This document shows positions 1 through 10,932 of a DNA stretch of 64,000 bases, one piece after another (the stretch's first letter is position 1; the number at the start of each line of letters is the position of its first letter). The notes below the pieces were generated by a model that ran no database searches, was not told the origin of the DNA, and saw only the letters and a list, made by a program, of their open reading frames with translations. The stretch lies in the NCBI RefSeq assembly GCF_000759445.1, contig NZ_JRMB01000002.1:1860001-1924000 (forward strand), given 5' to 3'. The position numbers were made by a program, and so were the translations under genes. The DNA comes from Pseudomonas lutea. Lineage in GTDB: Bacteria > Pseudomonadota > Gammaproteobacteria > Pseudomonadales > Pseudomonadaceae.

Positions 1-431
1 GGGCGACCCACATACAAGAATCCGCTTTCGAGACGTTTACCCGGGGGCACCAGGCTCCCTGCGCCAATGATCACTTCATCCTCCACCACTGCGCCGTCCA
101 TGATCGTAGTGCCCATGCCGATCAGAATACGATTGCCGACCGCGCAGCCGTGCAGCATGACCTTGTGACCGATGGTCACTTCATCGCCGATCAACAGCGG
201 GAACCCGTCGGGGTTGAACGGCCCGGCGTGGGTGATGTGCAACACGCTGCCGTCCTGCACGCTGGTGCGCGCGCCGATACGGATGCGGTGCATGTCGCCG
301 CGGATAACCGTCAACGGCCAGACCGAGCTGTCGGCACCGATTTCCACATCTCCGATCACAACCGCCGAATGGTCAACGAATACCCCTTCGCCAAGGGCCG
401 GGGTGTGATTCTGGAACGTTCGAATGGCCAC
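1..431 (-). CDS. Gamma-class carbonic anhydrase family protein (partial, C-terminus outside window)
   Basis: The reverse strand reads a left-handed beta-helix hexapeptide-repeat protein from a GTG start at 431 preceded by a GGAGG ribosome binding site. The repeats run through most of the visible 143 codons. Histidines in VLHIT and IGHKVMLHG sit where the gamma-carbonic-anhydrase family keeps its metal ligands. Such proteins bind zinc or iron as trimers; many Pseudomonas members are annotated only as gamma-CA family and activity is not assured. It is divergent from prlC, as in the PA0066/PA0067 arrangement I recall from PAO1. The last few dozen residues lie beyond base 1. Confidence 0.9.
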   Translation of the reverse strand, partial: MAIRTFQNHTPALGEGVFVDHSAVVIGDVEIGADSSVWPLTVIRGDMHRIRIGARTSVQDGSVLHITHAGPFNPDGFPLLIGDEVTIGHKVMLHGCAVGNRILIGMGTTIMDGAVVEDEVIIGAGSLVPPGKRLESGFLYVGR

Positions 432-521
432 GATAGCCTCCTTCTCTGGCGCCGATAGCTGCGGTCGGCGACGATTGTAATTAAGATGCGTGGGTGTTTC
501 TTTTAGCCAAGGTGCCAAACC

Positions 522-2569
<2,048 letters not shown>

Positions 2570-2573
<4 letters not shown>

Positions 2574-2857
2574 CCGAAACACCGCAGCTGATTACCAAAA
2601 AACGCTTCATCGCCGGGGCTGTATGCCCGGCGTGCAGCGAGCCTGACAAATTGATGATGTGGAACGAAGACGACGTGCCGCACCGTGAATGCGTGCACTG
2701 CGGTTATTCCGACACGCTCAATGCACAGGGGCAGTCAATTCCGAAGGAGCTTGGCACGCGGGTAAACAAACCTGCTGTGAAGCCGGCCGATCCAAAGGTG
2801 CAGGGCGTGCAGTTCTTCCCGAATCCCAAGTTGAAGAAGCCGATTGATCCGAGTTGA
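2570..2857 (+). CDS. yheV: YheV-family putative zinc ribbon protein
   Basis: A 95-residue protein with two cysteine pairs, CPAC at residues 19-22 and CVHC at 41-44, spaced as a zinc ribbon. The C-terminal part is basic and proline-rich (KPADPKVQGVQFFPNPKLKKP). It starts inside the prlC stop codon (ATGA overlap), an arrangement known from gammaproteobacteria where yheV follows prlC. Function is unknown; a nucleic-acid or protein-binding role is only inferred from the ribbon. A strong terminator follows at once. Confidence 0.92.
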
Positions 2858-2877
2858 CGTGATCTCGTATAAAGGAA

Positions 2878-2906
2878 GGGATACCCGTTTTGGGTATCCC
2901 TTTTTT
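2878..2906 (+). terminator. Rho-independent terminator after prlC-yheV
   Basis: A perfect 9-bp stem (GGGATACCC / GGGTATCCC) with a 5-base loop is followed by six T residues, 20 bases after the yheV stop. It ends the prlC-yheV transcript and lies between convergent genes. Confidence 0.93.
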
Positions 2907-2921
2907 CCTGGCGTCTGCGGA

Positions 2922-3331
2922 TTACCGTGCGCCTTTGACATCGGCGAAAGAGATTTTGCCACCGACGGCCCTGGTGTAATTGGTCACTTTGACGTCGCTG
3001 TTTATGTAGCTGCTGTTGAAGCTCGGGATGACCACGGGAAGGGTAATGTCGCGCAGAATCTCGACAGTCGTCCGCCCCTCTTTGAAATCCCCGTCGGGAT
3101 GGCCGGTGAGCATGAAAGATGTACCCGCTTTGGCTTTGATGATGCGGGCCGACTTGATTTCATCGTTGGAGCAACCATAGCTGTTGCTCTTCATCTTCAG
3201 GGTGTAGCTGGCGCTAAAGGGTATGACGCAATCGAGGTTCTGGGAGGCGTTGTTTCCTTCATAGAACGCCACAGTTGCGTCGGAGAAGTCCGTGGGCGTT
3301 TTTCCGATGACAACTCGTGAGACCTTGCCGT
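2922..3331 (-). pseudogene. Detached C-terminal repeat domain of the PI-PLC-like gene (frameshifted)
   Basis: This reading frame continues the preceding PI-PLC-like gene in another frame. It has no good start of its own: the first in-frame GTG (3272) lies inside the conserved repeat, and coding-like residues (VYNRNNGLNGKVSR) extend upstream into the end of the first gene. The domain resembles the last 100 residues of that gene: YEGNNASQNLDCVIP against HEGPNATKTQDLVCVIP, a later CSNDE/CENDE motif, VEILRDI against VDIMRDI, and PSF. One missing base near 3360 (AAG where AAAG would restore the frame) explains the split. It could be real decay, a sequencing error or, less likely, recoding. Confidence 0.75.
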
Positions 3332-4561
3332 TTAGCCCATTGTTTCGGTTGTAAACCGCTTGTAATGAGTGTTGCTGACGTCTGCTTCAAAGCTTGGGAG
3401 CACGACCCGCTCGTGAATGCCTATATCCCGCATGATATCGACGGTCATGTGGTCGTCCTGAGTGTTGCCCGAGGCGTTGTCATATAACTGGATGCGTGTG
3501 CCCTTTGCTACACCCGAGAGGGACATTGATCGCGCTTCATCATTTTCACAGCCATTCGCGCTCAGATTGACCACGCCCGGACGCACCGGAATGACGCAAA
3601 CGAGATCTTGTGTCTTGGTCGCATTCGGGCCTTCATGCAAATAAATGCCGCCATTGTTCAGTGCGTTGGTGTAGCGCTCGGTTTCACCGCTTTTGTAGTT
3701 GTTGATCCCCACGTAGTTAGGCTTCACACCACAGTTGTCTTCGCGGCGCTTCAGGTAGGTGAGATTATTGTCGTAAGCGGCTGAGTCAAAAATGGTGGAG
3801 GTGCCCGGGTGAAATTGGTTCATAAGGAACAGCCGTTTCCATTGCTTGCCCGTGGATGTGGCAACCGCTTTTGTACTGAGCGGTAAATTGCCCCATCGAG
3901 TGGGGCATGACCAGTCATGCTCTCTTTCTATGCTGCTGGCAGCATTGCCCAAGGTCGCCCAGTGGTTCTGCACAATCCAGTCCTGGTCAAACAGCACCGT
4001 GATTTTTTTGCCCCGAACCCAGTAGTCGCCGGCAACCTCGCGTTTGTCCGCTAACATGATCAGGCGATTATTACGGGCCGCCATTTGATTGATCGTCGGC
4101 CATTGATCAGCCGCGAAATGAGCGGGGTCAAACGACACATCCCCCAGTTCCGGCAAGGTGTTGAAAACTTTCTGAAGATCGTCGCGCCCGACGTAGGTTT
4201 CGAGGAACAAGGTGATCACTTCGCCTGGATTCCGTTGCAAGAACGGCAAAAACTCGTTTTTCAATTGGGCAGCAAACGGTCCATAGCAGGCAATTTGCTT
4301 ATGGCAGACTTTGATACGTGCTTCGGGGCGAGGGTTTGCATGCTCGACGTAAAGATCCAGCATAAACCCGCGCACGCCATCGTTGAGTTGCGCTGGCATT
4401 TCCTTCAGATTTTGATTGATCTTTTCATAAGAGTTGTGAGTGGTGACCCAACTGTACTCATTAAATGGTTTGTCTCGCGAATCGAGCACTGTCGCATTTG
4501 CTTTTAGTGTGGTGGCGCTTAAAAGCGTCGCCAGCAAGCACATTGGATATTTCAGAGTCAT
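3332..4561 (-). CDS. Secreted PI-PLC X-domain-like protein (truncated by frameshift)
   Basis: A 409-residue protein with a signal peptide (residues 1-22, ending AN-A) and a phosphatidylinositol-specific phospholipase C-like TIM-barrel. The THNSY motif (His42), the VRGFMLDLYVE strand and VCHK (His87) correspond to the two catalytic histidines of bacterial PI-PLC. Residues about 300-400 form a beta-rich repeat, also found downstream in another frame. With that frame restored the product would be about 546 residues with two repeats. Substrate is unknown; bacterial relatives cleave PI or GPI anchors outside the cell. TTA stop at 3332. Confidence 0.85.
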   Translation of the reverse strand: MTLKYPMCLLATLLSATTLKANATVLDSRDKPFNEYSWVTTHNSYEKINQNLKEMPAQLNDGVRGFMLDLYVEHANPRPEARIKVCHKQIACYGPFAAQLKNEFLPFLQRNPGEVITLFLETYVGRDDLQKVFNTLPELGDVSFDPAHFAADQWPTINQMAARNNRLIMLADKREVAGDYWVRGKKITVLFDQDWIVQNHWATLGNAASSIEREHDWSCPTRWGNLPLSTKAVATSTGKQWKRLFLMNQFHPGTSTIFDSAAYDNNLTYLKRREDNCGVKPNYVGINNYKSGETERYTNALNNGGIYLHEGPNATKTQDLVCVIPVRPGVVNLSANGCENDEARSMSLSGVAKGTRIQLYDNASGNTQDDHMTVDIMRDIGIHERVVLPSFEADVSNTHYKRFTTETMG

Positions 4562-4753
4562 TGTCGAAATCCTTTTCGATATGTTTCAGGTACGGGGTTA
4601 GCTCATTCATGCCTAGCTCGGCACCTGCTTAGTAGTAGTTGTGTTTTGTGTCAGCGCCACCTGTTCTCCGAATGGGTGTGTTGCAAGATGCGAGCGGTGG
4701 TTGGAACTCTGCGGTTAATTTGATTGGCATCGGAAACTTGGAAGCCGATGCTT

Positions 4754-5407
4754 TTAATTGATAACCCGAACCTTGTGCGACCAGTCTTTGATAGAACAAA
4801 GGGCAAATACGCTTGTACTGCACGCGCCAGTGTCCATCGCCAACTTCAAGGCTGCTACATCAACTCTGTTGATGTAGTCGATCCCGCGCTTGAGGCTGTC
4901 TTCGTCGCCGTAACCTCCATGCTCCATTTCATCCAGCGCGGCCTGTTTGCTCCAGCCTTGAGCGACGATGCGATACATCGCCGCCACCAGCCCGGTGCGG
5001 TCCAAACCGTGCTTGCAATGGATCAACACTGGACCGTTTTCTTGCGCGCTCTGGATAGCACGCAGGCTTTCAATCACGTCTGCGTCATCGATGTGTACGA
5101 CTTGCAACGGGATCTGCACCTTGGCGATGGAAGGGTCGGACAGCCATTTGCTGTCACTGTCCTTGAGAAAATTGATCACGGTGTGCACGCCCAGTTGTTG
5201 CAAAATCGGCTGGGCAGCGGCGTCGGGCTGACGGCTTCGGTACAGCGTTGGGGTGATTCTGTAGAGGTTGTAGTGACGATCGACCAGTTGGGCCCATTGG
5301 TCAGGACGCGTCGATAGCACAGGGGCAGCTTCTTCAGCGTGTGCAAGGGGTGTCACCAACGTAGTAAGCAGAACCAACAACTGAGCAGCAAACGGGCGGA
5401 GACGCAT
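4754..5407 (-). CDS. Exported dual-specificity/tyrosine phosphatase family protein
   Basis: About 217 residues from the ATG at 5407; the frame stays open upstream, but only this start begins with a signal peptide (MRLRPF... hydrophobic, ...AHAEE). The signature HCKHGLDRTG (Cys131, Arg137) is the CX5R phosphate-binding loop, and an upstream DDAD (about 107-110) could give the general acid. Proteins of this layout are periplasmic DSP-type phosphatases, and some act on inositol phosphates or phosphoproteins; the substrate is unknown here. It lies upstream of the PI-PLC-like gene on the same strand with a 192-bp gap, so a shared phosphoinositide theme is only a suggestion. Confidence 0.82.
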   Translation of the reverse strand: MRLRPFAAQLLVLLTTLVTPLAHAEEAAPVLSTRPDQWAQLVDRHYNLYRITPTLYRSRQPDAAAQPILQQLGVHTVINFLKDSDSKWLSDPSIAKVQIPLQVVHIDDADVIESLRAIQSAQENGPVLIHCKHGLDRTGLVAAMYRIVAQGWSKQAALDEMEHGGYGDEDSLKRGIDYINRVDVAALKLAMDTGACSTSVFALCSIKDWSHKVRVIN

Positions 5408-5599
5408 GGGGAGACTACCGTCGAAACCAGCCAATATCGGCACGCCGAGTTTTGTCCCCTCACAGTCAATGCGCTGTGAGACGTACGTCAAAAGTTGGTG
5501 AAAGCCGTTGATCGGGACCAGGATATTTTTCGGGGCCTGTGCGTGAAGGCACCCGGCGTTTCGCGATACTGTATGTTTAAACAGTTATCGGGAGCCAGC

Positions 5600-6658
5600 A
5601 TGTCTATTCAATTGCCTCCACGCGGGCGTGGCACCGCGACCAATCCGCATAACCGGTTCGCACCCAATCGGTCAGTGGCTGAAGACGACGGCTGGTATCA
5701 GGAAGCGCCGTTGACTCAAGGCACGACCGTTACGCTGGAAACCGCCAAAAGCATCATCGCGCGCAATTCCTCGCCCGACATCCCCTTTGATCGCTCGATC
5801 AATCCCTACCGAGGCTGCGAGCATGGCTGTATCTATTGTTACGCCCGGCCAAGCCATGCGTATTGGGACATGTCGCCAGGGTTGGACTTCGAGACAAAGC
5901 TGATCGCGAAAACCAATGCGGCAGCCTTGTTGGAGCAACAGCTATCCAAGCCCGGGTATAGCGTGGCGCCCATTACTTTGGGTGCGAATACCGATCCGTA
6001 TCAGCCCATAGAGCGCGAGTACGCGCTCAGCCGAGCGACGCTGGAGGTATTGCTGCGTTACCGCCATCCAGTGACGATCATCACCAAAGGCTCGCTGATT
6101 CTTCGTGATCTTGACCTGCTGGCGGAGCTCGCTAAGTCGAGGCTGGTGTCGGTGTTCATCAGTCTCACGACCCTGGACGATGAACTCAAGCGCATTCTCG
6201 AACCTCGCGCCGCCGCGCCAAAGGCTAGGCTGCGGGCAATCAGCGTCTTGCGCGGAGCGGGCGTGCCCGTGGGTGTCCTGCTTGCACCGATGATTCCGAT
6301 GATCAATGACATGGAGCTGGAAAAACTGATGGCCGAGGCCAAGGCCGCTGGTGCGTTGAGTGCAAGCTACGTGATGCTGCGGTTACCACTGGAAGTTGCC
6401 CCGTTGTTCGAAGAGTGGCTACAGGCGCATTATCCGCAAAGGGCCGAACACGTAATGAGCCTTGTCCGGCAGAGCCGTGGCGGCGAAGTCTATGACAGCC
6501 GTTTCGGTTCACGGATGCGCGGCGAAGGGGTCTTTGCGGAGTTGCTGGCGCAGCGATACAGCCTGGCGATCAAGAAGTATGGTCTGAACCGCAGAGAGAG
6601 CTTTCAGCTGGACTGCAGCGCCTTTTGCCCGCCCGGCGGTCAGATGTCGCTGCTGTGA
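5600..6658 (+). CDS. PA0069-family radical SAM protein
   Basis: From ATG 5600, with GGGAG 6 bases upstream, it encodes 352 residues. The motif CEHGCIYCYARPSH (Cys73, Cys77, Cys80) is a CX3CX2C radical-SAM cluster site of the SplB-like PA0069 group. The frame stays open upstream to 5495, but those residues are low quality and lack a ribosome site. The family is widespread in proteobacteria with no proven reaction. The window order gamma-CA, prlC, yheV, PI-PLC/phosphatase and then this gene resembles PA0066-PA0069 with an insertion. Confidence 0.9.
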   Translation: MSIQLPPRGRGTATNPHNRFAPNRSVAEDDGWYQEAPLTQGTTVTLETAKSIIARNSSPDIPFDRSINPYRGCEHGCIYCYARPSHAYWDMSPGLDFETKLIAKTNAAALLEQQLSKPGYSVAPITLGANTDPYQPIEREYALSRATLEVLLRYRHPVTIITKGSLILRDLDLLAELAKSRLVSVFISLTTLDDELKRILEPRAAAPKARLRAISVLRGAGVPVGVLLAPMIPMINDMELEKLMAEAKAAGALSASYVMLRLPLEVAPLFEEWLQAHYPQRAEHVMSLVRQSRGGEVYDSRFGSRMRGEGVFAELLAQRYSLAIKKYGLNRRESFQLDCSAFCPPGGQMSLL

Positions 6659-6892
6659 CTCGCGAGGCGTCTCATCGCCATCGAGCCGACGCTGAAAGGG
6701 TCCCGTCGGAACATCCCGCGCGAGACCCGCGAGCTAGAGCCACGCATTCAGTTTCAATTAAGTTTGCGTCGTTAAGGTGTGTCGGAAGTGACCGATTGGT
6801 CTCGTAGGAAAAGTTTCGCACGAAGGCCGTAAAGTGGGTCATCCACAGGATTCGCCGGACAGTCCACTTCAATCCGTCAGAGAGGATGAAAC

Positions 6893-7627
6893 ATGAGTGA
6901 CCAGGATAAGCAGCCAAAGGCTGCAACCGCAGGCGTAACGCCTCAGGTGGAAACCGCCGAAATGGCGCTGCAGCACATCGTCGATGGCTTCAAGCATTTC
7001 CGCCATGACGTCTTCCCTCAGCAGGAAGAGCTGTTCAAGAAACTCGCCACCGCCCAACATCCCCGGGCCATGTTCATCACCTGCGCCGACTCGCGCATCG
7101 TCCCGGAACTCATCACCCAAAGCTCGCCGGGCGACCTGTTCGTCACCCGTAACGTGGGCAACGTCGTCCCGCCTTATGGCCCAATGAATGGCGGCGTATC
7201 GACGGCTATTGAATACGCTGTCCTGGCCTTGGGTGTGCAGCACATCATCGTTTGTGGCCACTCCGATTGCGGTGCCATGCGCGCTGTTCTCAACCCCGAT
7301 ACGCTGGAAAAAATGCCGACGGTCAAGGCCTGGCTGCGCCACGCCGAGGTGGCCAAGACGGTGGTGCAAGACAACTGCAATTGCACCGGCGAGCATGAAA
7401 CCATGCACGTCCTGACCGAAGAAAACGTCATCGCGCAGTTGCAGCATCTGCGCACACACCCTTCCGTGGCGTCCAAACTGGCCAGCGGTCAGCTGTTCAT
7501 CCATGGCTGGGTCTACGACATCGAAACCAGCGAAATCCGCGCATACGATGCCGAGCAGGACTGCTTCCTGCCGCTGGATGGCGACCATCCGGTGCCCATG
7601 GCGTCGATCCCCCGCGGGCGATATTGA
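6893..7627 (+). CDS. can: Beta-class carbonic anhydrase
   Basis: A 244-residue cytosolic enzyme interconverting CO2 and bicarbonate. The zinc site is complete: CADSR (Cys64, Asp66, Arg68) and GHSDC (His123, Cys126). The N-terminal 20 residues are low complexity. GAGAGGATG is a good ribosome site before ATG 6893. It is followed 131 bp later by a SulP-family transporter, the pairing known from PA0102-PA0103, which suggests a bicarbonate supply module. The product corresponds to the psCA1-type enzyme described in P. aeruginosa. Confidence 0.95.
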   Translation: MSDQDKQPKAATAGVTPQVETAEMALQHIVDGFKHFRHDVFPQQEELFKKLATAQHPRAMFITCADSRIVPELITQSSPGDLFVTRNVGNVVPPYGPMNGGVSTAIEYAVLALGVQHIIVCGHSDCGAMRAVLNPDTLEKMPTVKAWLRHAEVAKTVVQDNCNCTGEHETMHVLTEENVIAQLQHLRTHPSVASKLASGQLFIHGWVYDIETSEIRAYDAEQDCFLPLDGDHPVPMASIPRGRY

Positions 7628-7758
7628 TCGCTGGCTGACCCGCTGCGCCTGAGCGCAGCGGCGTCGGCCCTGACGGTTCCACCCTCATACAAGCTCGTAG
7701 CGGCCGCGCATTGCGCGTGCCGCCGGGCGTTGTCACGTCTGAATTCCGGAGAGTCGTC

Positions 7759-9288
7759 ATGGCTACTACTGATCTGAAAGCGTTGTTACCACGGGAGCTG
7801 CTGGCTTCCGTGGTGGTTTTTCTCGTGGCCCTGCCGCTGTGCATGGGCATCGCCATCGCTTCCGGCATGCCACCGTCCAAGGGATTGATCACCGGTATTA
7901 TTGGCGGTCTGGTGGTGGGTTGGTTGGCGGGTTCGCCGTTGCAGGTCAGTGGCCCGGCAGCAGGTCTGGCAGTGCTGGTGTTCGAATTGGTGCGTGAGCA
8001 CGGGATGGCGATGTTGGGGCCTATTTTGCTGCTTGCCGGTGCATTGCAGTTACTGGCGGGGCGCTTGAAGCTCGGTTGCTGGTTTCGTGTCACGGCGCCG
8101 GCGGTGGTCTACGGCATGCTGGCGGGCATCGGCGTGCTGATTGTGCTTTCCCAAGTCCATGTCATGTTCGACAGTGGCCCCAAGCCCTCGGGGCTGGACA
8201 ACCTGGTGGCGTTCCCGCAGACCCTGCTCGGTGCTATCGGCGCGGGCAGCGGCATGCAGGCGGGCTTGTTGGGATTGGGTACCATCGCGATCATGTGGCT
8301 GTGGGAAAAGCGCCGTCCCCACGCGCTGCGGTTTGTGCCGGGCGCGTTGCTTGGCGTCGGCATCGCAACGGTGGTGAGTCTGGTGATGAGCTTGCAAGTC
8401 AAGCGCGTCGAAGTTCCGGCCAACCTCGCCGAAGCCATTGACTGGCTGCGCCCGGCTGATCTGATGAACCTGACGGATCCGGCGATTCTGATCGCTGCGA
8501 TTGCCGTGGCCTTTATCGCCAGCGCCGAGACGCTTCTGTCGGCAGCAGCGGTAGATCGCATGCACGATGGCCAACGTTCGGACTTCGACAAGGAGCTCAG
8601 CGCGCAAGGCGTGGGCAACATGCTGTGCGGTCTTGTAGGTGCATTGCCAATGACTGGGGTTATCGTGCGCAGCTCGGCCAATGTCCAGGCGGGTGCGAAG
8701 ACTCGTCTGTCTGCGATGTTCCATGGTCTGTGGCTGCTGGCGTTCGTGCTGTTGCTGTCCAGCGTGCTGCAGAGTATTCCAGTGGCGAGCCTGGCCGGCG
8801 TGCTTGTTTATACCGGCGTGAAGCTGGTCAACATTCAAGCGCTCAAGGGGCTGGGACGCTACGGCCGGATGCCGATGTTCATCTATGGCGCGACGGCCAG
8901 CGCGATTGTCCTGACAGACCTGCTGACCGGCGTACTGATCGGCTTCGGCCTCACCTTGGTCAAGCTGGCACTGAATGCATCGCGCTTGAAAATCAATCTC
9001 GTGGACCTGCCGGAAGACGGTGAGATGGAGCTGCGCCTGAACGGGTCGGCAACCTTCCTCAAGGTCCCGGCGCTCACGCAGACGCTGGAAACCGTACCAC
9101 CTGGCACCACATTGCACGTGCCGCTGGGCAATCTGACCTACATTGACCATTCCTGCCTGGAGTTGCTGGAAGAATGGGGGCGGGCCAATGCGGCACAGGG
9201 TTCGCGTTTGCTGTTGGAGCAGCGATTGCTCAAGCGTCGCGTAGAAGGACGGATCCGCACTTCCATTGGAGGCGCCGCGTTGCATTGA
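7759..9288 (+). CDS. SulP family inorganic anion transporter
   Basis: Starting at ATG 7759 (CCGGAGAG upstream), 509 residues give about ten to twelve membrane segments from residue 12 to 395, then a cytosolic STAS domain (LEVKVPALTQTL-like strand and YIDHSCLELLEEW helix, about residues 425-490). SulP proteins move sulfate, bicarbonate or dicarboxylates. Position behind carbonic anhydrase argues for bicarbonate, which is inference. Its end is convergent with the next gene, with only 24 bp between stops. Confidence 0.93.
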   Translation: MATTDLKALLPRELLASVVVFLVALPLCMGIAIASGMPPSKGLITGIIGGLVVGWLAGSPLQVSGPAAGLAVLVFELVREHGMAMLGPILLLAGALQLLAGRLKLGCWFRVTAPAVVYGMLAGIGVLIVLSQVHVMFDSGPKPSGLDNLVAFPQTLLGAIGAGSGMQAGLLGLGTIAIMWLWEKRRPHALRFVPGALLGVGIATVVSLVMSLQVKRVEVPANLAEAIDWLRPADLMNLTDPAILIAAIAVAFIASAETLLSAAAVDRMHDGQRSDFDKELSAQGVGNMLCGLVGALPMTGVIVRSSANVQAGAKTRLSAMFHGLWLLAFVLLLSSVLQSIPVASLAGVLVYTGVKLVNIQALKGLGRYGRMPMFIYGATASAIVLTDLLTGVLIGFGLTLVKLALNASRLKINLVDLPEDGEMELRLNGSATFLKVPALTQTLETVPPGTTLHVPLGNLTYIDHSCLELLEEWGRANAAQGSRLLLEQRLLKRRVEGRIRTSIGGAALH

Positions 9289-9302
9289 GGACGCAGCGCA
9301 GA

Positions 9303-9330
9303 GAGTGCGGGGCTAGTCGTTCCCGCACTC
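9303..9330. terminator. Hairpin between convergent sulP and PA0104-like genes
   Basis: GAGTGCGGG and CCCGCACTC form a perfect 9-bp stem around a 10-base loop that contains the stop codon (CTA, 9313-9315) of the minus-strand gene. No long T run follows on either side, so termination is plausible but weakly supported. Confidence 0.5.
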
Positions 9331-9963
9331 CAGCTCCAGTCCGACACCCAGTTGCCGGGACAGGCTGGGCCAGCGCTTCCAGGCTGCTTCGGTATCCCGG
9401 CTGGCAAGGCGCTCGCGGTAGGCTTCCACTGATTCCAGCGAGAAACTCTCCTCGTTAAACATTTCATCGATAGCGTGATGCACCACTTCGTCCAGCTGGT
9501 TGGCGAACGATTCGCCGATCAACTGATGAGCAATGACGCTGGCCACGGTGGTGTTCACCGGGATCAACGGCTGACCCAGATGCTTGATGTAGAGATCATT
9601 TACTTCTTCCACCAGACGGTGGGCCAGGTACGCCTCGTCCAGCAGACCGTCGAGGCCTTCATGGCCGACCATAATGGCCGGCGGCGCACTGAAAAACTGT
9701 TCGGCAATTTTCAGCACCGGCTTGATCTGGCTTTCGATCCCGGCCTGTAATGCGACGTCATGGGCGGCGTCCAGCAAATCCGGCACTTGGCTGATGTAGG
9801 CAATGACGAAGCGCGTCAGCACGCCTCGTGCGTCTACTTCCGGGACATGAATGGAGGGATGAAGATGAGGAAGTTGCGACTCGAGCTGGCGTGATAGCTG
9901 GCCCGACTGGTTTTCGTGTTTCTGAGCTCGGCTGATTTGCTCGCGCAATGCGGCAGTGTTCAT
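9313..9963 (-). CDS. Conserved Pseudomonas protein of unknown function (PA0104-like)
   Basis: 216 residues, predicted mostly alpha-helical and acidic, without signal peptide, membrane segment or a domain I recognise. Position next to carbonic anhydrase and SulP matches PA0104 in PAO1. The start ATG at 9963 is preceded by a weak GGAG-like stretch. In PAO1, as I remember it, the next genes are the coxBA aa3 oxidase cluster, which is absent here. No function proposed. Confidence 0.85.
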   Translation of the reverse strand: MNTAALREQISRAQKHENQSGQLSRQLESQLPHLHPSIHVPEVDARGVLTRFVIAYISQVPDLLDAAHDVALQAGIESQIKPVLKIAEQFFSAPPAIMVGHEGLDGLLDEAYLAHRLVEEVNDLYIKHLGQPLIPVNTTVASVIAHQLIGESFANQLDEVVHHAIDEMFNEESFSLESVEAYRERLASRDTEAAWKRWPSLSRQLGVGLELECGND

Positions 9964-10100
9964 GGGTGCTCCATAGGCAGTGAAACCAAACGGTCATTAT
10001 AGAGAAGTCATACGTTAGCTTGCGCACGAGTGACGCTAAGACGTAATTGTCATAACAGGCTCATGCTTAAGTGCATAATTGCCACTCCCCAGAACATCAC

Positions 10101-10745
10101 ATGCGCTCAGCCATGACTCGAACCCAAAAAACCGTTTTCATCCTGGTCGCCATTGTGGCGCTGGCGCTTGGCTTCATCGTCTACCGCACGCTGTCCGGAA
10201 CGGATCAGGGCGACCAGACCGCGTTCGTTGATGCAGGGATAATCCTGCTTCCGCAAAGCCGCGCTGTGCCGGATCTGTCATTCACCGATCAGGACAGTCA
10301 GCCCCTTTCATTGAGCCAATTGAAGGGCAAATGGACTTTGCTGTTCTTCGGCTACACCTTTTGCCCGGACATTTGCCCAATCACCCTGGCGCAGTTGCGT
10401 CAGATCAAAAGCGAACTGCCCGCTGACGCCGTCGCGAATCTGCGCATTGTGCTGATCAGCGTCGATCCTGATCGCGACACCTCGCAACAGCTCAAGCAAT
10501 ACCTGGGTTATTTCGACAAGCAGTTCGTTGGTCTGAGGGCGCCAGTCGATACGCTGCAGAAGCTGGCGAATGCCGTGAGCATCCCTTACTTCCCCGCGGA
10601 CACCAGCAAGCCCAACTACACCGTCGACCACAGCGGCAACCTCGCCCTGCTCGGCCCGGACGGAACTCAGCGCGGTTTTATCCGCGCGCCGCTGAACAGC
10701 CAGAAACTGGTGGCGCAGTTGCCGGGGCTGGTTGAAAGGAAGTAG
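10101..10745 (+). CDS. SCO1/SenC family copper chaperone
   Basis: About 214 residues with an N-terminal membrane anchor (residues 10-30) and a thioredoxin-like periplasmic domain. FCPDICP gives the copper-binding CX3C pair (about Cys88, Cys92), and the conserved third ligand is the His of VDHSGN (about 177). SCO proteins deliver copper to the CuA site of cytochrome oxidase or act in redox control. Starts at 10101 and 10113 are both possible; neither has a strong ribosome site. Its usual aa3 oxidase partners are not adjacent. Confidence 0.92.
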   Translation: MRSAMTRTQKTVFILVAIVALALGFIVYRTLSGTDQGDQTAFVDAGIILLPQSRAVPDLSFTDQDSQPLSLSQLKGKWTLLFFGYTFCPDICPITLAQLRQIKSELPADAVANLRIVLISVDPDRDTSQQLKQYLGYFDKQFVGLRAPVDTLQKLANAVSIPYFPADTSKPNYTVDHSGNLALLGPDGTQRGFIRAPLNSQKLVAQLPGLVERK

Positions 10746-10776
10746 CAGCGACCGACGTGAGTGCCGGGTTCGATCG

Positions 10777-10866
10777 TTGTAGGAGCGCGCTTGCGAAGTG
10801 ATCAGTACATGCGATATGTGTCTATCGTCTGTACCTGAGTCTTCGCGGGCAAGCGCGCTCCTACAG
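10777..10866. repeat. REP/BIME-type inverted repeat pair
   Basis: Two facing copies of the Pseudomonas REP core, TGTAGGAGCGCGCTTGCGA (10778 on) and TCGCGGGCAAGCGCGCTCC to 10861, flank about 40 bp. The pair lies between the convergent ends of the SCO gene and metQ, the usual location for these RAYT-mobilised elements. It may also stop transcription from both sides. Confidence 0.88.
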
Positions 10867-10932
10867 GGAGGTGTGGCGGATGAGGGGTCGAGTCTTACGC
10901 GGTATCTGGCTTCACCTGCCTAAATGGCCCGA

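Noticed and set aside
3340..3370. Programmed frameshifting joining the PI-PLC frames
   Set aside because: There is no slippery heptamer or downstream pseudoknot; a plain one-base loss is simpler.
4562..4823. A short open frame of 64 codons between the phosphatase and the PI-PLC gene
   Set aside because: It overlaps the end of the phosphatase gene and has no ribosome site or domain.
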